DNA of 15,405 bases from Syntrophaceae bacterium (lineage in GTDB: Bacteria; Desulfobacterota; Syntrophia; Syntrophales; UBA2210). The translations under genes and the position numbers were made by a program. Below the pieces are notes generated by a model, which did not search any database, had not been told where the DNA came from, and saw only the letters and a program-made list of their open reading frames with translations. Each line of letters opens with the position of its first letter. Position 1 is the first letter of the stretch. The stretch lies in NCBI GenBank assembly GCA_030619435.1, contig JAUXBI010000008.1, positions 1 to 15,405 of the forward strand, written 5' to 3'. Shown in pieces: positions 8,031 to 14,886 of this stretch.

Positions 8031-9428
8031 CAAGATATACCTGCTGAGATCCTCGTCTTCGATTACATCCTTCAACTTATCCTTGACATAATCGGCATCA
8101 ATATTTATTTTTTTCTTCGCAACCGCAATATCCGGTGCGTCAAAAGATATCTCCTCCAGGAGTATCTCCATGACCGTGTAAAGTCTTCTGGCCCCTATAT
8201 TTTCCATCTTCCCATTCACAAGCGCCGCTACCTCCGCGATCTCCTCTATGGCGTCGTCCTGGAATATAAGTTTTATATCTTCAGTAGCCATCATCTCCAC
8301 ATACTGTTTCACGAGGGCATTGTGAGGTTCCGTCAGAATCCTTATAAAATCTTCCTTTTCAAGTGAATCAAGTTCCACCCTTATGGGAAACCTCCCCTGC
8401 AGCTCGGGGATAAGATCGGATGGTTTAGAGGCGCTGAACGCTCCGGCGGCAATAAAGAGTATGTGATCCGTCTTTACCATACCATACTTGGTATTCACAT
8501 TGGATCCCTCTACAATCGGAAGAAGGTCTCTCTGCACACCCTCCCTGGACACATCAGGGCCCTGAGAGGAATCACCACCCACGATCTTGTCTATTTCGTC
8601 AAGGAATATGATTCCCGATTGCTCAACCTTCTCCATCGCCGCCCTGGTGACCTTTTCCATATCAACGAGCCTCTGGGCTTCTTCATCGGCTAATATGTTT
8701 ACCGCTTCGGAGACCTTGATCTTTCTTTCTTTCTTCTTCTGCGGGAACATATTTCCGAACATCTCTTTGATATTCATCCCCATATCCTCAACGCCGGAGG
8801 TGGAAAAAATCTCTATCATGGGACCGGTGGGGTTGTCCACGACTTCGATCTCTACAATCCGCTCGTCCAGTTTTCCACTACGAAACAGGCGCCGCAGCTT
8901 TTCGCGCGTTTCATTGTGACGAATATCCTCCTGGACCGCGACATCACTCTCAGGCATATCCGGAAGCGTGCCTTCCACCGCCTCTGTCTGTTCCTGCTCC
9001 CTGCGCTTAAGGGGAAGGAGAATGTCAAGTATTCTCTCCTCGGCAAGCTCCATTGCCTTGACCTTTACATTCTCCTGCTCCTCCGATTTAGCCATGTTTA
9101 TTGCCAGCTCTACAAGGTCCCTGACCATTGACTCAACATCCCTGCCCACATAACCCACCTCTGTAAATTTGGAGGCCTCTATCTTCAAAAAGGGAGATTT
9201 ATCAAGTTTGGCAAGCCTGCGCGCAATTTCCGTCTTTCCCACTCCCGTGGGGCCTATCATTATGATATTTTTGGGCGCTATCTCTTCCTTCAGCTCTTCC
9301 GGGACATTCTGGCGCCTCCACCTGTTCCGAAGGGCCACGGCAACCGCTCTCTTGGCGTCATGCTGCCCTATAATATATTTGTCCAGCTGGGAGACAGTCT
9401 CTCTCGGTGTCAAATTCGTGGATGACAT
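8028..9428 (-). CDS. hslU: HslU, ATPase subunit of the HslUV (ClpYQ) protease
   Basis: HslU is the hexameric AAA+ unfoldase that feeds proteins into the HslV peptidase chamber. The 466-residue length is normal. The order of elements is [17 protein letters not shown] (6-22), Walker A GPTGVGKT (59-66), pore loop GYVG (92-95), the variable intermediate domain (about 110-245, acidic and Gln/Glu-rich at 144-170), Walker B IIFLDEID (273-280), and the GRFPIRVEL sensor region (345-353). The C-terminal tail is EDLSRYIL, the segment that inserts into HslV; its presence argues for a functional complex. It starts with ATG, with AAGGAG rather far upstream (about 13 nt). It follows hslV after a 128-nt spacer. 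Confidence 0.98.
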   Translation of the reverse strand: MSSTNLTPRETVSQLDKYIIGQHDAKRAVAVALRNRWRRQNVPEELKEEIAPKNIIMIGPTGVGKTEIARRLAKLDKSPFLKIEASKFTEVGYVGRDVESMVRDLVELAINMAKSEEQENVKVKAMELAEERILDILLPLKRREQEQTEAVEGTLPDMPESDVAVQEDIRHNETREKLRRLFRSGKLDERIVEIEVVDNPTGPMIEIFSTSGVEDMGMNIKEMFGNMFPQKKKERKIKVSEAVNILADEEAQRLVDMEKVTRAAMEKVEQSGIIFLDEIDKIVGGDSSQGPDVSREGVQRDLLPIVEGSNVNTKYGMVKTDHILFIAAGAFSASKPSDLIPELQGRFPIRVELDSLEKEDFIRILTEPHNALVKQYVEMMATEDIKLIFQDDAIEEIAEVAALVNGKMENIGARRLYTVMEILLEEISFDAPDIAVAKKKINIDADYVKDKLKDVIEDEDLSRYIL

Positions 9429-9481
9429 AAATTCTTATTTGCTCCTTAATTTCTAATTTTTAGGTCGTCTTTCTTCTTTTC

Positions 9482-9517
9482 ACTCGACCCCTTGGATCCT
9501 TGACCCCTTGAACCCTT
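9482..9517 (-). repeat. GGGTTCAA-type degenerate repeat, copy 3 (hslV-hslU spacer)
   Basis: On the coding strand this reads AAGGGTTCAAGGGGTCAAGG, then ATCCAAGGGGTCGAGT. It starts about 40 nt after the hslV stop. Its core (9482-9509) is a near match to the segment after lysA (376-403), and its end shares an exact 17-mer with the segment after argG. The rest of the 128-nt spacer is AT-rich and contains the hslU ribosome binding site; I see no terminator or clear promoter. Confidence 0.75.
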
Positions 9518-9556
9518 CTGGCAATTGCAACTAATCGGAAGATGATCCAAAATTTT

Positions 9557-10120
9557 TTACTCTTTATCCTGAGTTGCCTCAGCCAAATCCAGTTCCTCTA
9601 TTTTTATTCTGTCGTTCGTGAATATACATATATCGGCAGCTATGCGCATGGCCTCTTCGACAATCTCCTTTGCGTTCAGTGTAGAGTGTTTTATAAGCGC
9701 TCTTGCCGCTGCCTGGGCATATGGTCCACCGGAACCTATTGCCAGCACCTCATCATCTGATTCTATCACATCCCCATTGCCTGATATTATAAGAAAATCC
9801 ACATCGCTGACTGCTATCATCAGGGCCTCAAGATGTCTCAAAACCCTGTCTGTTCTCCAGTCCTTGGTCAGTTCAACTGCGGCCCTCAAAAGATTGCCGC
9901 CATACTGTTCCAGTTTCTGGTCAAACCTGTCAAAAAGGGTAAACGCATCCGCTGTCGCACCCGCGAAACCTACGACTACCTTGTCATGATACAGCCTCCG
10001 AACCTTCCTGGCATTGTGCTTCAGGGCTATAGTATCAAGGGTTACCTGGCCATCACCAGCAACGGCCACTTTCCCCTTGTGCTTCACTGCCACTATGGTT
10101 GTTCCTCTCATCTGATTCAT
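9557..10120 (-). CDS. hslV: HslV, peptidase subunit of the HslUV (ClpQ) protease
   Basis: HslV is a proteasome-beta-like threonine peptidase forming a double hexamer capped by HslU. The 187-residue protein begins [12 protein letters not shown], so the nucleophile should be Thr7, exposed only after removal of a six-residue leader. GDGQVTL follows at 22-28 and ARKVRRL at 37-43 supplies the conserved lysine; GFAGATAD at 51-58 and GSGGPYA later are also typical. The ATG overlaps the xerC stop as ATGA, and GGAGGAG lies about 10 nt upstream, favouring this start over Met4. The family usually begins MTTIV, so the short leader is a mild oddity, but such leaders also occur in other bacteria. Confidence 0.97.
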   Translation of the reverse strand: MNQMRGTTIVAVKHKGKVAVAGDGQVTLDTIALKHNARKVRRLYHDKVVVGFAGATADAFTLFDRFDQKLEQYGGNLLRAAVELTKDWRTDRVLRHLEALMIAVSDVDFLIISGNGDVIESDDEVLAIGSGGPYAQAAARALIKHSTLNAKEIVEEAMRIAADICIFTNDRIKIEELDLAEATQDKE

Positions 10121-11055
10121 GGTTTTCGTTCTCCTCCGGCCCTCGGGTGGCTCCTGTCATATACCTCCATCAATCTTGTCACACTGACGGACGTGTACTT
10201 CTGAGTGGTGGAAAGGCTTTCATGCCCCAACAGTTCCTGTATAACTCTCAGATCGGCGCCGGCATCCATGAGATGGGTCGCAAATGTGTGTCTGAGCGCG
10301 TGAGGACTTATCTTCCTGCCGATACCACTCATTGTTATATGCTTGTCTATAATTCTTCTTACGCTCCTGGGAGTTAACCGTGAACCGGACCTGTTCAGAA
10401 AAAGCGGTGATTCCGCATAACTCCCATTCTTGTTTCTCCCTCCTCCTGACCTGCTGCTGATATACTCTCTCAAAACCAATAGCGCGGGTTCACCAACAGG
10501 GACTATCCTTTCTTTCCTGCCTTTGCCCCTGACCTTTACCAGACTGTTCGAAAAATCGACATCGGCTACATTCAGACCAGTGAGTTCACCAACACGCACA
10601 CCGGCTGAATACAGGAATTCGATTATGGCCCTGTCCCGCAACCCTGATACATTAGATTCGAACTTCACTCCCAGAAGAGCGAATACTTCGTCTATGCTCA
10701 GAAAGGAAGGCAGGTATTTGTCTCCCTTCGGTGCCTGGACCATCTGAGCGGGATTATACCTGATCTTTCCTTCTCGAAGAAGAAATTTAAAGAACGCCCT
10801 GAGACTGGCCACCTTTCTCGACACAGTAACCTTTTTTATCCTCCCGCGGTAGAGAGACGCAAGAAACGCCCTTATCACCGTTTGGTCAACATCGGAGGGC
10901 TTGTCCACACCGTTCTTCAGAAGAAATTCTCTGAACTGTCTCAGGTCGGACAGATAGTTCCTTTTTGTATGATAAGACAGGTTTCTCTCAACATCAATGT
11001 GAATGCCAAAATCTCTGACGGCATTCTCCATTCGAACACACCCTTCAGTCACCAT
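10117..11055 (-). CDS. xerC: Site-specific tyrosine recombinase XerC
   Basis: A 312-residue tyrosine recombinase of the XerC/XerD type, which resolves chromosome dimers at dif. The N-terminal core-binding (SAM-like) domain spans about 12-95 and the catalytic domain about 115-300. The catalytic set is complete: Arg154 in AGVRVGEL, Lys178 in RGKGRKER, His252 and Arg255 in [10 protein letters not shown], His278 in LLGHES, and nucleophile Tyr287 in TQKYTSVS. Placement directly before hslVU matches the xerC-hslV-hslU order of many bacteria, which favours XerC over a phage or transposon integrase. The chosen ATG has CGGAGG 5 nt upstream; an in-frame Met9 is a weaker choice. XerC versus XerD cannot be settled from sequence alone. 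Confidence 0.92.
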   Translation of the reverse strand: MVTEGCVRMENAVRDFGIHIDVERNLSYHTKRNYLSDLRQFREFLLKNGVDKPSDVDQTVIRAFLASLYRGRIKKVTVSRKVASLRAFFKFLLREGKIRYNPAQMVQAPKGDKYLPSFLSIDEVFALLGVKFESNVSGLRDRAIIEFLYSAGVRVGELTGLNVADVDFSNSLVKVRGKGRKERIVPVGEPALLVLREYISSRSGGGRNKNGSYAESPLFLNRSGSRLTPRSVRRIIDKHITMSGIGRKISPHALRHTFATHLMDAGADLRVIQELLGHESLSTTQKYTSVSVTRLMEVYDRSHPRAGGERKP

Positions 11056-11061
11056 TCAAAC

Positions 11062-11077
11062 CTCCGGCGAGTCGGAG
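11062..11077 (-). promoter_or_regulatory. Small hairpin over the xerC ribosome binding site
   Basis: Immediately after the TAG stop of the DUF151 gene, the coding strand reads CTCCG, ACTCGC, CGGAG, a perfect 5-bp stem with a 6-nt loop. The 3' arm is the xerC Shine-Dalgarno (CGGAGG, 5 nt before ATG). Ribosomes ending the upstream gene would melt it, so it may couple xerC translation to the DUF151 gene. The stem is short, so this is a suggestion. Confidence 0.45.
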
Positions 11078-11578
11078 CTACATCTTATATTTTCCAAAAT
11101 CTTCGGAAGAGAGATTTTCAAGGAATTCTTTCAACTGTTCCCCTGTGTATTTATTCAAGTCAGCCGTTTTTTTGTCAAAATCGATATTCGTTGATTTCTC
11201 AATAACCTTCTCATCCACAAAAATGGGTGCCCCTGCTCTTAATGCAAGGGCAATTGCGTCGCTCGGTCGTGCGTCAACTGTAATTGAGACATCATTCTTC
11301 AGGATATGTATGGTGGCAAAGAAGGTGTTGTCTTTCAGGTCATTAATGACGACTTGCAGAACCTTCACTTCAAGAACTTTTAACATCTCGTTCATGAGGT
11401 CATGCGTCATCGGCCTCGCCAGATTTACTTCTTCCATTTGTGTGGCAATGGCGCTTGCCTCGAACAGGCCTATCCATATGGGAATAGCCCTTTTCCCCTG
11501 CAGATCCTTCAATATCACTATGGGTGTATTTGTTATAGGATCCATGGCAAGCCCAAACACCTTTACCTCTATAAGCAT
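11078..11578 (-). CDS. Bifunctional nuclease family protein (DUF151/BFN)
   Basis: A 166-residue protein with the full DUF151 pattern: a short beta N-terminus (MLIEVKVFGLAMDP), PIWIGLFEA at 33-41, the RPMTHDL segment at 55-61, and the strongest signature DARPSDAIALALR at 102-114, followed by PIFVDEKV. The family is described as having DNase and RNase activity in plants and as a conserved bacterial housekeeping protein, some members being fused to UvrB/UvrC-motif domains; this one carries no such fusion. The C-terminal 40 residues are charged and look like a disordered tail. The ATG has GAGGGGG about 6 nt upstream. It opens the run that leads into xerC-hslVU-arg. Its substrate here is unknown. 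Confidence 0.9.
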   Translation of the reverse strand: MLIEVKVFGLAMDPITNTPIVILKDLQGKRAIPIWIGLFEASAIATQMEEVNLARPMTHDLMNEMLKVLEVKVLQVVINDLKDNTFFATIHILKNDVSITVDARPSDAIALALRAGAPIFVDEKVIEKSTNIDFDKKTADLNKYTGEQLKEFLENLSSEDFGKYKM

Positions 11579-11594
11579 CTCTACCCCCTCTAAC

Positions 11595-11607
11595 CCCGAT
11601 AAACGGG
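11595..11607. other. Short hairpin upstream of the DUF151 gene
   Basis: CCCG, ATAAA, CGGG on the plus strand forms a 4-bp G+C stem (6 bp if flanking wobble pairs are counted) just before the ribosome binding site of the DUF151 gene. No T-run follows on either strand, so it is not an intrinsic terminator. Weak evidence only. Confidence 0.35.
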
Positions 11608-11612
11608 ATAAG

Positions 11613-11718
11613 TGCGATAACGAAGTTGCTTTCTCGTAGAAAGCAACTTCTATCTTACTAATGCGTTAACGAAATTCTTCCCTGCAAAAAACGCAGAAAA
11701 TAATTTCTAACTTACTAA
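11613..11718. repeat. Two tandem copies of a hairpin-bearing repeat between miaB and the DUF151 gene
   Basis: Unit 1 (11613-11661, 49 nt) begins TGCGATAACGAAGTT and ends AACTTCTATCTTACTAA. Unit 2 (11662-11718, 57 nt) begins TGCGTTAACGAAATT and ends AATTTCTAACTTACTAA. The left ends agree at 13 of 15 positions and the right ends at 15 of 17. Between the ends, each unit folds on itself. Unit 1 has a perfect 13-bp stem, GAAGTTGCTTTCT/AGAAAGCAACTTC, with a 3-nt loop (11622-11650). Unit 2 has a broken stem, GAAATT/AATTTC enclosing CTGC/GCAG. The two abut exactly. Unit 2 overlaps the miaB stop codon. No T-run follows either stem, so terminator function is doubtful. Confidence 0.75.
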
Positions 11719-13034
11719 ATCATTTCTCCTCTCAGGGAATGCATATAGGCCTGTACAATTCTTACACGCACGGTTCTTCCTGTCAGACCGGTATCACCTG
11801 CGAGGTTAACGATTTTATTGCCCCTCGTCCTGCCGGTGACATCGGTGTCATTATTCTTGCTGATGCCCTCTATAAGCACATCCTCTACAATTCCCTCAAG
11901 ACATCTGTTCTTTTCCAGACTGTGGCTTTCCTGGAGTGCCTGAAGCTCGCATAATCTCTCACTCTTGACTCCTCCTTCAACTTTTTCATCATATCCTTCC
12001 GAGGCTGTGCCACGCCTGTCAGAATATTTAAAGGAAAAGGTGTTATCAAACCTTACTTCTTTCATAAGGTCAATAGTTTTTTGAAAGTCGCTGTCCCTCT
12101 CTCCAGGAAATCCAACGATTATATCTGATGTTATGCTTATACCCGGACACGCATCCCTTAACATGTTAATTTTTCTCAGATACTTCTCCGCAGTGTATCC
12201 TCTCTTCATTCTCTTCAACACATGATCAGAACCGGACTGCACCGGCATGTGAATGTGCTCACACAAATTATCAAGATCAGCGAAACAACCGGCAAGCCTC
12301 TCTGAAAGATCTTTTGGGTGAGATGTGGTAAAGCGGATCCTGTCTATCCCGTCTATTTTACTGACTATTCTCAATAATGCAGAGAATTCGGTATCTTCGG
12401 AAAGAGTGCTGCCGTATGAATTGACGTTTTGCCCCAGGAGTGTCACCTCCCTGATACCATTATCAGCGAGAAACCTGATTTCGTCAACTATATCCCCGCT
12501 GACCCTGCTTTCTTCTCTTCCCCTTACATAAGGTACAATACAATATGAACAGAAATTGTTACATCCCTGCATAATTGTTACGTAGGCGCTCACATCTCCA
12601 TCAGGAGGCAGGGTTCGGATGCCCAGAGATCTTACCGATTTGTGAAAAGAGGTGTCCACAACCCGGGATCCGACATTGTTACTCTCCTCTATCATCTCGG
12701 GAAGACGGTGTATGTTATGCGTGCCAAGGACAAGATCAAGATATGGAGCCCTCCTGAAGAATCCGGTTCCATGTTCCTGGGCAAGACATCCCGCTATCCC
12801 AATAACAAGGCCGGGCTTCTTTTCCCTTAACCTTTTTAATCTTCCAAGATGACTGTACGCTTTCTGGGCTGCTTTTTCCCTCACACTGCAGGTGTTAACA
12901 ATGATAACATCCGCCCTGTCGGCTTCATCCGTCTTAACATATCCCGCATCACTGAGAATCTGTGCCATCTGTTCCGAATCATGGACATTCATCTGACAGC
13001 CAAAGGTATGGATATGGAATTTTCTTGCGGACAT
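11715..13034 (-). CDS. miaB: tRNA-2-methylthio-N6-dimethylallyladenosine synthase (MiaB)
   Basis: MiaB is a radical-SAM methylthiotransferase that adds the 2-methylthio group to i6A37 in tRNA. From ATG at 13034 it is 439 residues. The N-terminal UPF0004 domain carries Cys13 (FGCQMN), Cys49 (VNTCSV) and Cys83 (AGCLAQ) for the auxiliary [4Fe-4S] cluster. The radical-SAM cluster motif CNNFCSYC has Cys158, Cys162 and Cys165, followed by PYVRGREESR. A TRAM domain occupies roughly the last 65 residues. The frame is open further upstream to a TTG at 13058 (8 more residues). I prefer the ATG because the family normally begins a few residues before the first cysteine, but neither start has a strong ribosome binding site. 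It appears to be a separate transcription unit after the HU terminator. Confidence 0.95.
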   Translation of the reverse strand: MSARKFHIHTFGCQMNVHDSEQMAQILSDAGYVKTDEADRADVIIVNTCSVREKAAQKAYSHLGRLKRLREKKPGLVIGIAGCLAQEHGTGFFRRAPYLDLVLGTHNIHRLPEMIEESNNVGSRVVDTSFHKSVRSLGIRTLPPDGDVSAYVTIMQGCNNFCSYCIVPYVRGREESRVSGDIVDEIRFLADNGIREVTLLGQNVNSYGSTLSEDTEFSALLRIVSKIDGIDRIRFTTSHPKDLSERLAGCFADLDNLCEHIHMPVQSGSDHVLKRMKRGYTAEKYLRKINMLRDACPGISITSDIIVGFPGERDSDFQKTIDLMKEVRFDNTFSFKYSDRRGTASEGYDEKVEGGVKSERLCELQALQESHSLEKNRCLEGIVEDVLIEGISKNNDTDVTGRTRGNKIVNLAGDTGLTGRTVRVRIVQAYMHSLRGEMI

Positions 13035-13052
13035 AAAAAGAAATACCTGTTC

Positions 13053-13110
13053 TATCAAGGGTTCGTGCTGGAGGAAAAAAGCTGGAGAGGTGTAACGACA
13101 CCCCTTGATA
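13053..13110 (-). promoter_or_regulatory. Structured leader region before miaB
   Basis: On the coding strand TATCAAGGG (13110-13102) is complementary to CCCTTGATA (13061-13053), a perfect 9-bp pairing that would include the alternative TTG start of miaB. Overlapping its first arm is a local hairpin, GGGGTGT/ACACCTC with a CGTT loop (13104-13087, one G-T wobble), followed a few bases later by six T's. The two pairings share GGG and cannot both form fully. This could be a second, weaker terminator for the HU transcript or a translational control element for miaB. Nothing shows which. Confidence 0.4.
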
Positions 13111-13142
13111 AAGACAAAAAGAGGGGGACTATGCCCCCTCTT
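13111..13142 (-). terminator. Intrinsic terminator of the HU-family gene
   Basis: On the coding strand AAGAGGGGG, CATAGT, CCCCCTCTT makes a perfect 9-bp, very G+C-rich stem with a 6-nt loop, followed directly by TTTTTGTCTTT. It lies 67 nt after the HU-family stop codon and before miaB. On the plus strand no T-run follows beyond the stem, so it works only in the minus direction. Confidence 0.88.
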
Positions 13143-13209
13143 GATTGCAGTACAAGTCTATGGCTCGATTTCTCGAATTTATTTACAAGAGATAGAAATA
13201 TCGCCCTGT

Positions 13210-13491
13210 TTATTTCCCGGAATTTACTCTTTCCCTGAGCTCTTTACCTACCTTGAAAAAGGGAAGCTTCTTGGGGTCCACCTGTATAGTCCCGCCTGTC
13301 TTGGGATTCCTCCCGGTATATGATCCGTAGTCTCTTACGACAAAGCTCCCGAATCCCCTGATTTCTATCCTGCCCCCGTTCTTGAGCTGATCGCTGAACC
13401 CCTTGAAAATCAGACCTACTACATCCGCAGCCTGTTTTTCTGTCAGACCCTCTCTCTTACCCAAGGCATCTATCAATTCCGATTTATTCAT
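13210..13491 (-). CDS. HU/IHF-family nucleoid DNA-binding protein (IHF-beta-like)
   Basis: A 93-residue histone-like protein that would dimerise and bend DNA. It starts MNKSELIDAL with the helical dimerisation part (1-40). The beta saddle RIEIRGFGSF is at 41-50. The DNA-embracing arm is around 53-74 with GRNPKTG at 60-66, whose Pro63 is the residue that intercalates into DNA. The end is KKLPFFKVGKELRERVN. RIEIRGFGSF and the slightly extended C-terminus resemble IHF beta, but HU and IHF types are hard to separate from one sequence. The ATG has AGGGGGG 4 nt upstream. It has its own promoter (13567-13594) and terminator (13111-13142), so it is most likely monocistronic. Confidence 0.94.
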   Translation of the reverse strand: MNKSELIDALGKREGLTEKQAADVVGLIFKGFSDQLKNGGRIEIRGFGSFVVRDYGSYTGRNPKTGGTIQVDPKKLPFFKVGKELRERVNSGK

Positions 13492-13566
13492 AAGACCCCC
13501 CTGTCAACTCGTCAAAATAATTTCAATAAGATCCCTGCTCGATTTCCAGCAAAAGATTTCCTCCAG

Positions 13567-13594
13567 ATATTATTTATTTTATTATTAAAGTCAA
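13567..13594 (-). promoter_or_regulatory. Putative sigma70 promoter for the HU-family gene
   Basis: On the coding strand TTGACT (13594-13589) and TAATAT (13572-13567) are separated by 16 nt of almost pure A+T. This is the best promoter-like pair in the window and sits about 75 nt before the HU ATG, in the spacer after rluB. No terminator is visible between rluB and this point, so read-through from rluB is also possible. Confidence 0.6.
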
Positions 13595-13612
13595 GATAAT
13601 TTTCATTGTTTT

Positions 13613-14359
13613 TCAGATCAATTTCTTTTTATCACGCGATCCCGAAAGTTCTATCAGGCTCTTTATTTCTCTTTTATGCATATACCTGTATTCTCCACTC
13701 TTAAGATCTCCAAGACCGATATCGCCAATAGTAGTCCTTATCAGCCTCGCCACAGAATGATCTGTCGAATCGAAGAACCTTCTTATTATTCTGTTTCTCC
13801 CTTCAAGTATTGTCAACTCTACCCAACAGCTTTTCCGGTTGTTCTTTTCCATGGTCACCCAGATTGGTTTAAAACTGCCATCCTTCAGCATGGCGCCCTT
13901 TTTGATGGCTTCAATATCACTCTTCGTAAGGTTACCCCTGACTTTTACCATATATGTCTTGGGTATCTTGAATGCCGGATGTTGCACCATGTGTGAAAAG
14001 TTGCCGTCATTGGTCATCAAGAGTAAGCCTTCCGAATCGTAATCAAGCCTTCCGACGGGAAATACTCTCTCAGGAACACCCCTTAACAGATCGGTGATGA
14101 TCGGCCTGTTCTGCGGATCTTTCAGGGTGACAACATATCCCTTCGGCTTGTTCAATATCAGATATACCCGGCTTACCGCATCTCCGGATATAAGCCCTCC
14201 GTCAACGCGTATCTCATCGCATGAAGCATCAGCCTTCACTCCCGGCTGAGTCATCATCACGCCATTCACACTGACCCGGCCGTCACGCATCATCTGTTCC
14301 ACCGTGCGTCGGGACGCTATACCGCACCTGGCTATTATCTTCTGAAGGCGTTCTTCCAC
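13613..14359 (-). CDS. rluB: rRNA pseudouridine synthase, RsuA/RluB family
   Basis: A 248-residue enzyme predicted to isomerise a uridine in rRNA, most likely 23S helix 89 as for RluB, though RluE/RluF/RsuA-type targets cannot be excluded. An S4 RNA-binding domain occupies about 3-48 (ERLQKIIARCGIASRR, then DGRVSVNG). The catalytic domain has LNKPKGYVVT at 69-78, the signature GRLDYDSEGLLLMTNDG at 103-119 with catalytic Asp106, and KTYMVKVRG at 134-142. The C-terminal EGRNRIIRR segment is typical. It starts with GTG 5 nt after the scpB stop, with GGGAG inside the end of scpB, so it appears coupled to scpB. The scpA-scpB-rluB order is common in bacteria. Confidence 0.93.
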   Translation of the reverse strand: MEERLQKIIARCGIASRRTVEQMMRDGRVSVNGVMMTQPGVKADASCDEIRVDGGLISGDAVSRVYLILNKPKGYVVTLKDPQNRPIITDLLRGVPERVFPVGRLDYDSEGLLLMTNDGNFSHMVQHPAFKIPKTYMVKVRGNLTKSDIEAIKKGAMLKDGSFKPIWVTMEKNNRKSCWVELTILEGRNRIIRRFFDSTDHSVARLIRTTIGDIGLGDLKSGEYRYMHKREIKSLIELSGSRDKKKLI

Positions 14360-14364
14360 AAGAA

Positions 14365-14886
14365 TTATTCTCCCAACTCTCTGAATTCTCTGAGCGTGGG
14401 CAAATCTGAAAGGGTCTTGAGACCAAATGTCTCAAGAAATTTCCTGGTAGTTCCATAGATCATGGGTCTGCCCGGCACATCCTTTCTCCCCACTATTCTT
14501 ACAAGATTTTTCTCCAGCAATCCCCTCAGGGTGCCACTTATATCCACACCCCGCACTTTTTCTATCTCAGACCTCATGACGGGCTGCCTGTAAGCAACCA
14601 CTGCTAGTGTTTCCATGGCAGCCGGGCTTAAGGCCACCGGCCTTTGCCCCTTCAGGCTCTGCACCCATGATCCCACCGCTTCACCAGTCCTGAACTGGTA
14701 TCCCCCGGCAACCTCTCTAAGAAATATGCCTCCATTTCTCTCTTCATATTCCCTTATGAGATCATCAATTGCAGAAGAGATTTCCTTTCCCTTTACATCT
14801 TCCAGAACTCCCTCTATCCCGGAGGATGTTATGGGCGTATCAGAAACGAAGATAAGGGCCTCAACTATGGCCTTCAGATTATTCAT
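14365..14886 (-). CDS. scpB: Segregation and condensation protein B
   Basis: ScpB binds ScpA and, with SMC, forms the bacterial condensin that compacts and segregates sister chromosomes. The 173-residue protein carries two winged-helix domains (about 1-80 and 85-160). The best signature is LSPAAMETLAVVAYRQP at 86-102, then GTLRGLLEKNLV at 118-129 and GRPMIYGTTRKFLETFGL at 139-156. The ATG directly abuts the TAG of scpA with no intervening base, so translation must be coupled. At 173 residues it is at the short end for the family, lacking the extended C-terminal tail seen in some members. Confidence 0.96.
   Translation of the reverse strand: MNNLKAIVEALIFVSDTPITSSGIEGVLEDVKGKEISSAIDDLIREYEERNGGIFLREVAGGYQFRTGEAVGSWVQSLKGQRPVALSPAAMETLAVVAYRQPVMRSEIEKVRGVDISGTLRGLLEKNLVRIVGRKDVPGRPMIYGTTRKFLETFGLKTLSDLPTLREFRELGE

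Noticed and set aside
10117..11055. Tyrosine recombinase as a sign of an integrated mobile element
   Set aside because: Its place in a conserved xerC-hslV-hslU arrangement, and the absence of attachment repeats, phage or transposase genes nearby, fit chromosomal XerC.
11622..11650. 13-bp perfect hairpin as an intrinsic terminator for miaB
   Set aside because: No T-run follows the stem on either strand, so standard intrinsic termination is not supported.
13035..13058. TTG start extending miaB by eight residues
   Set aside because: Possible, but no good Shine-Dalgarno precedes it and the family usually begins just before the first cluster cysteine. ATG at 13034 preferred.
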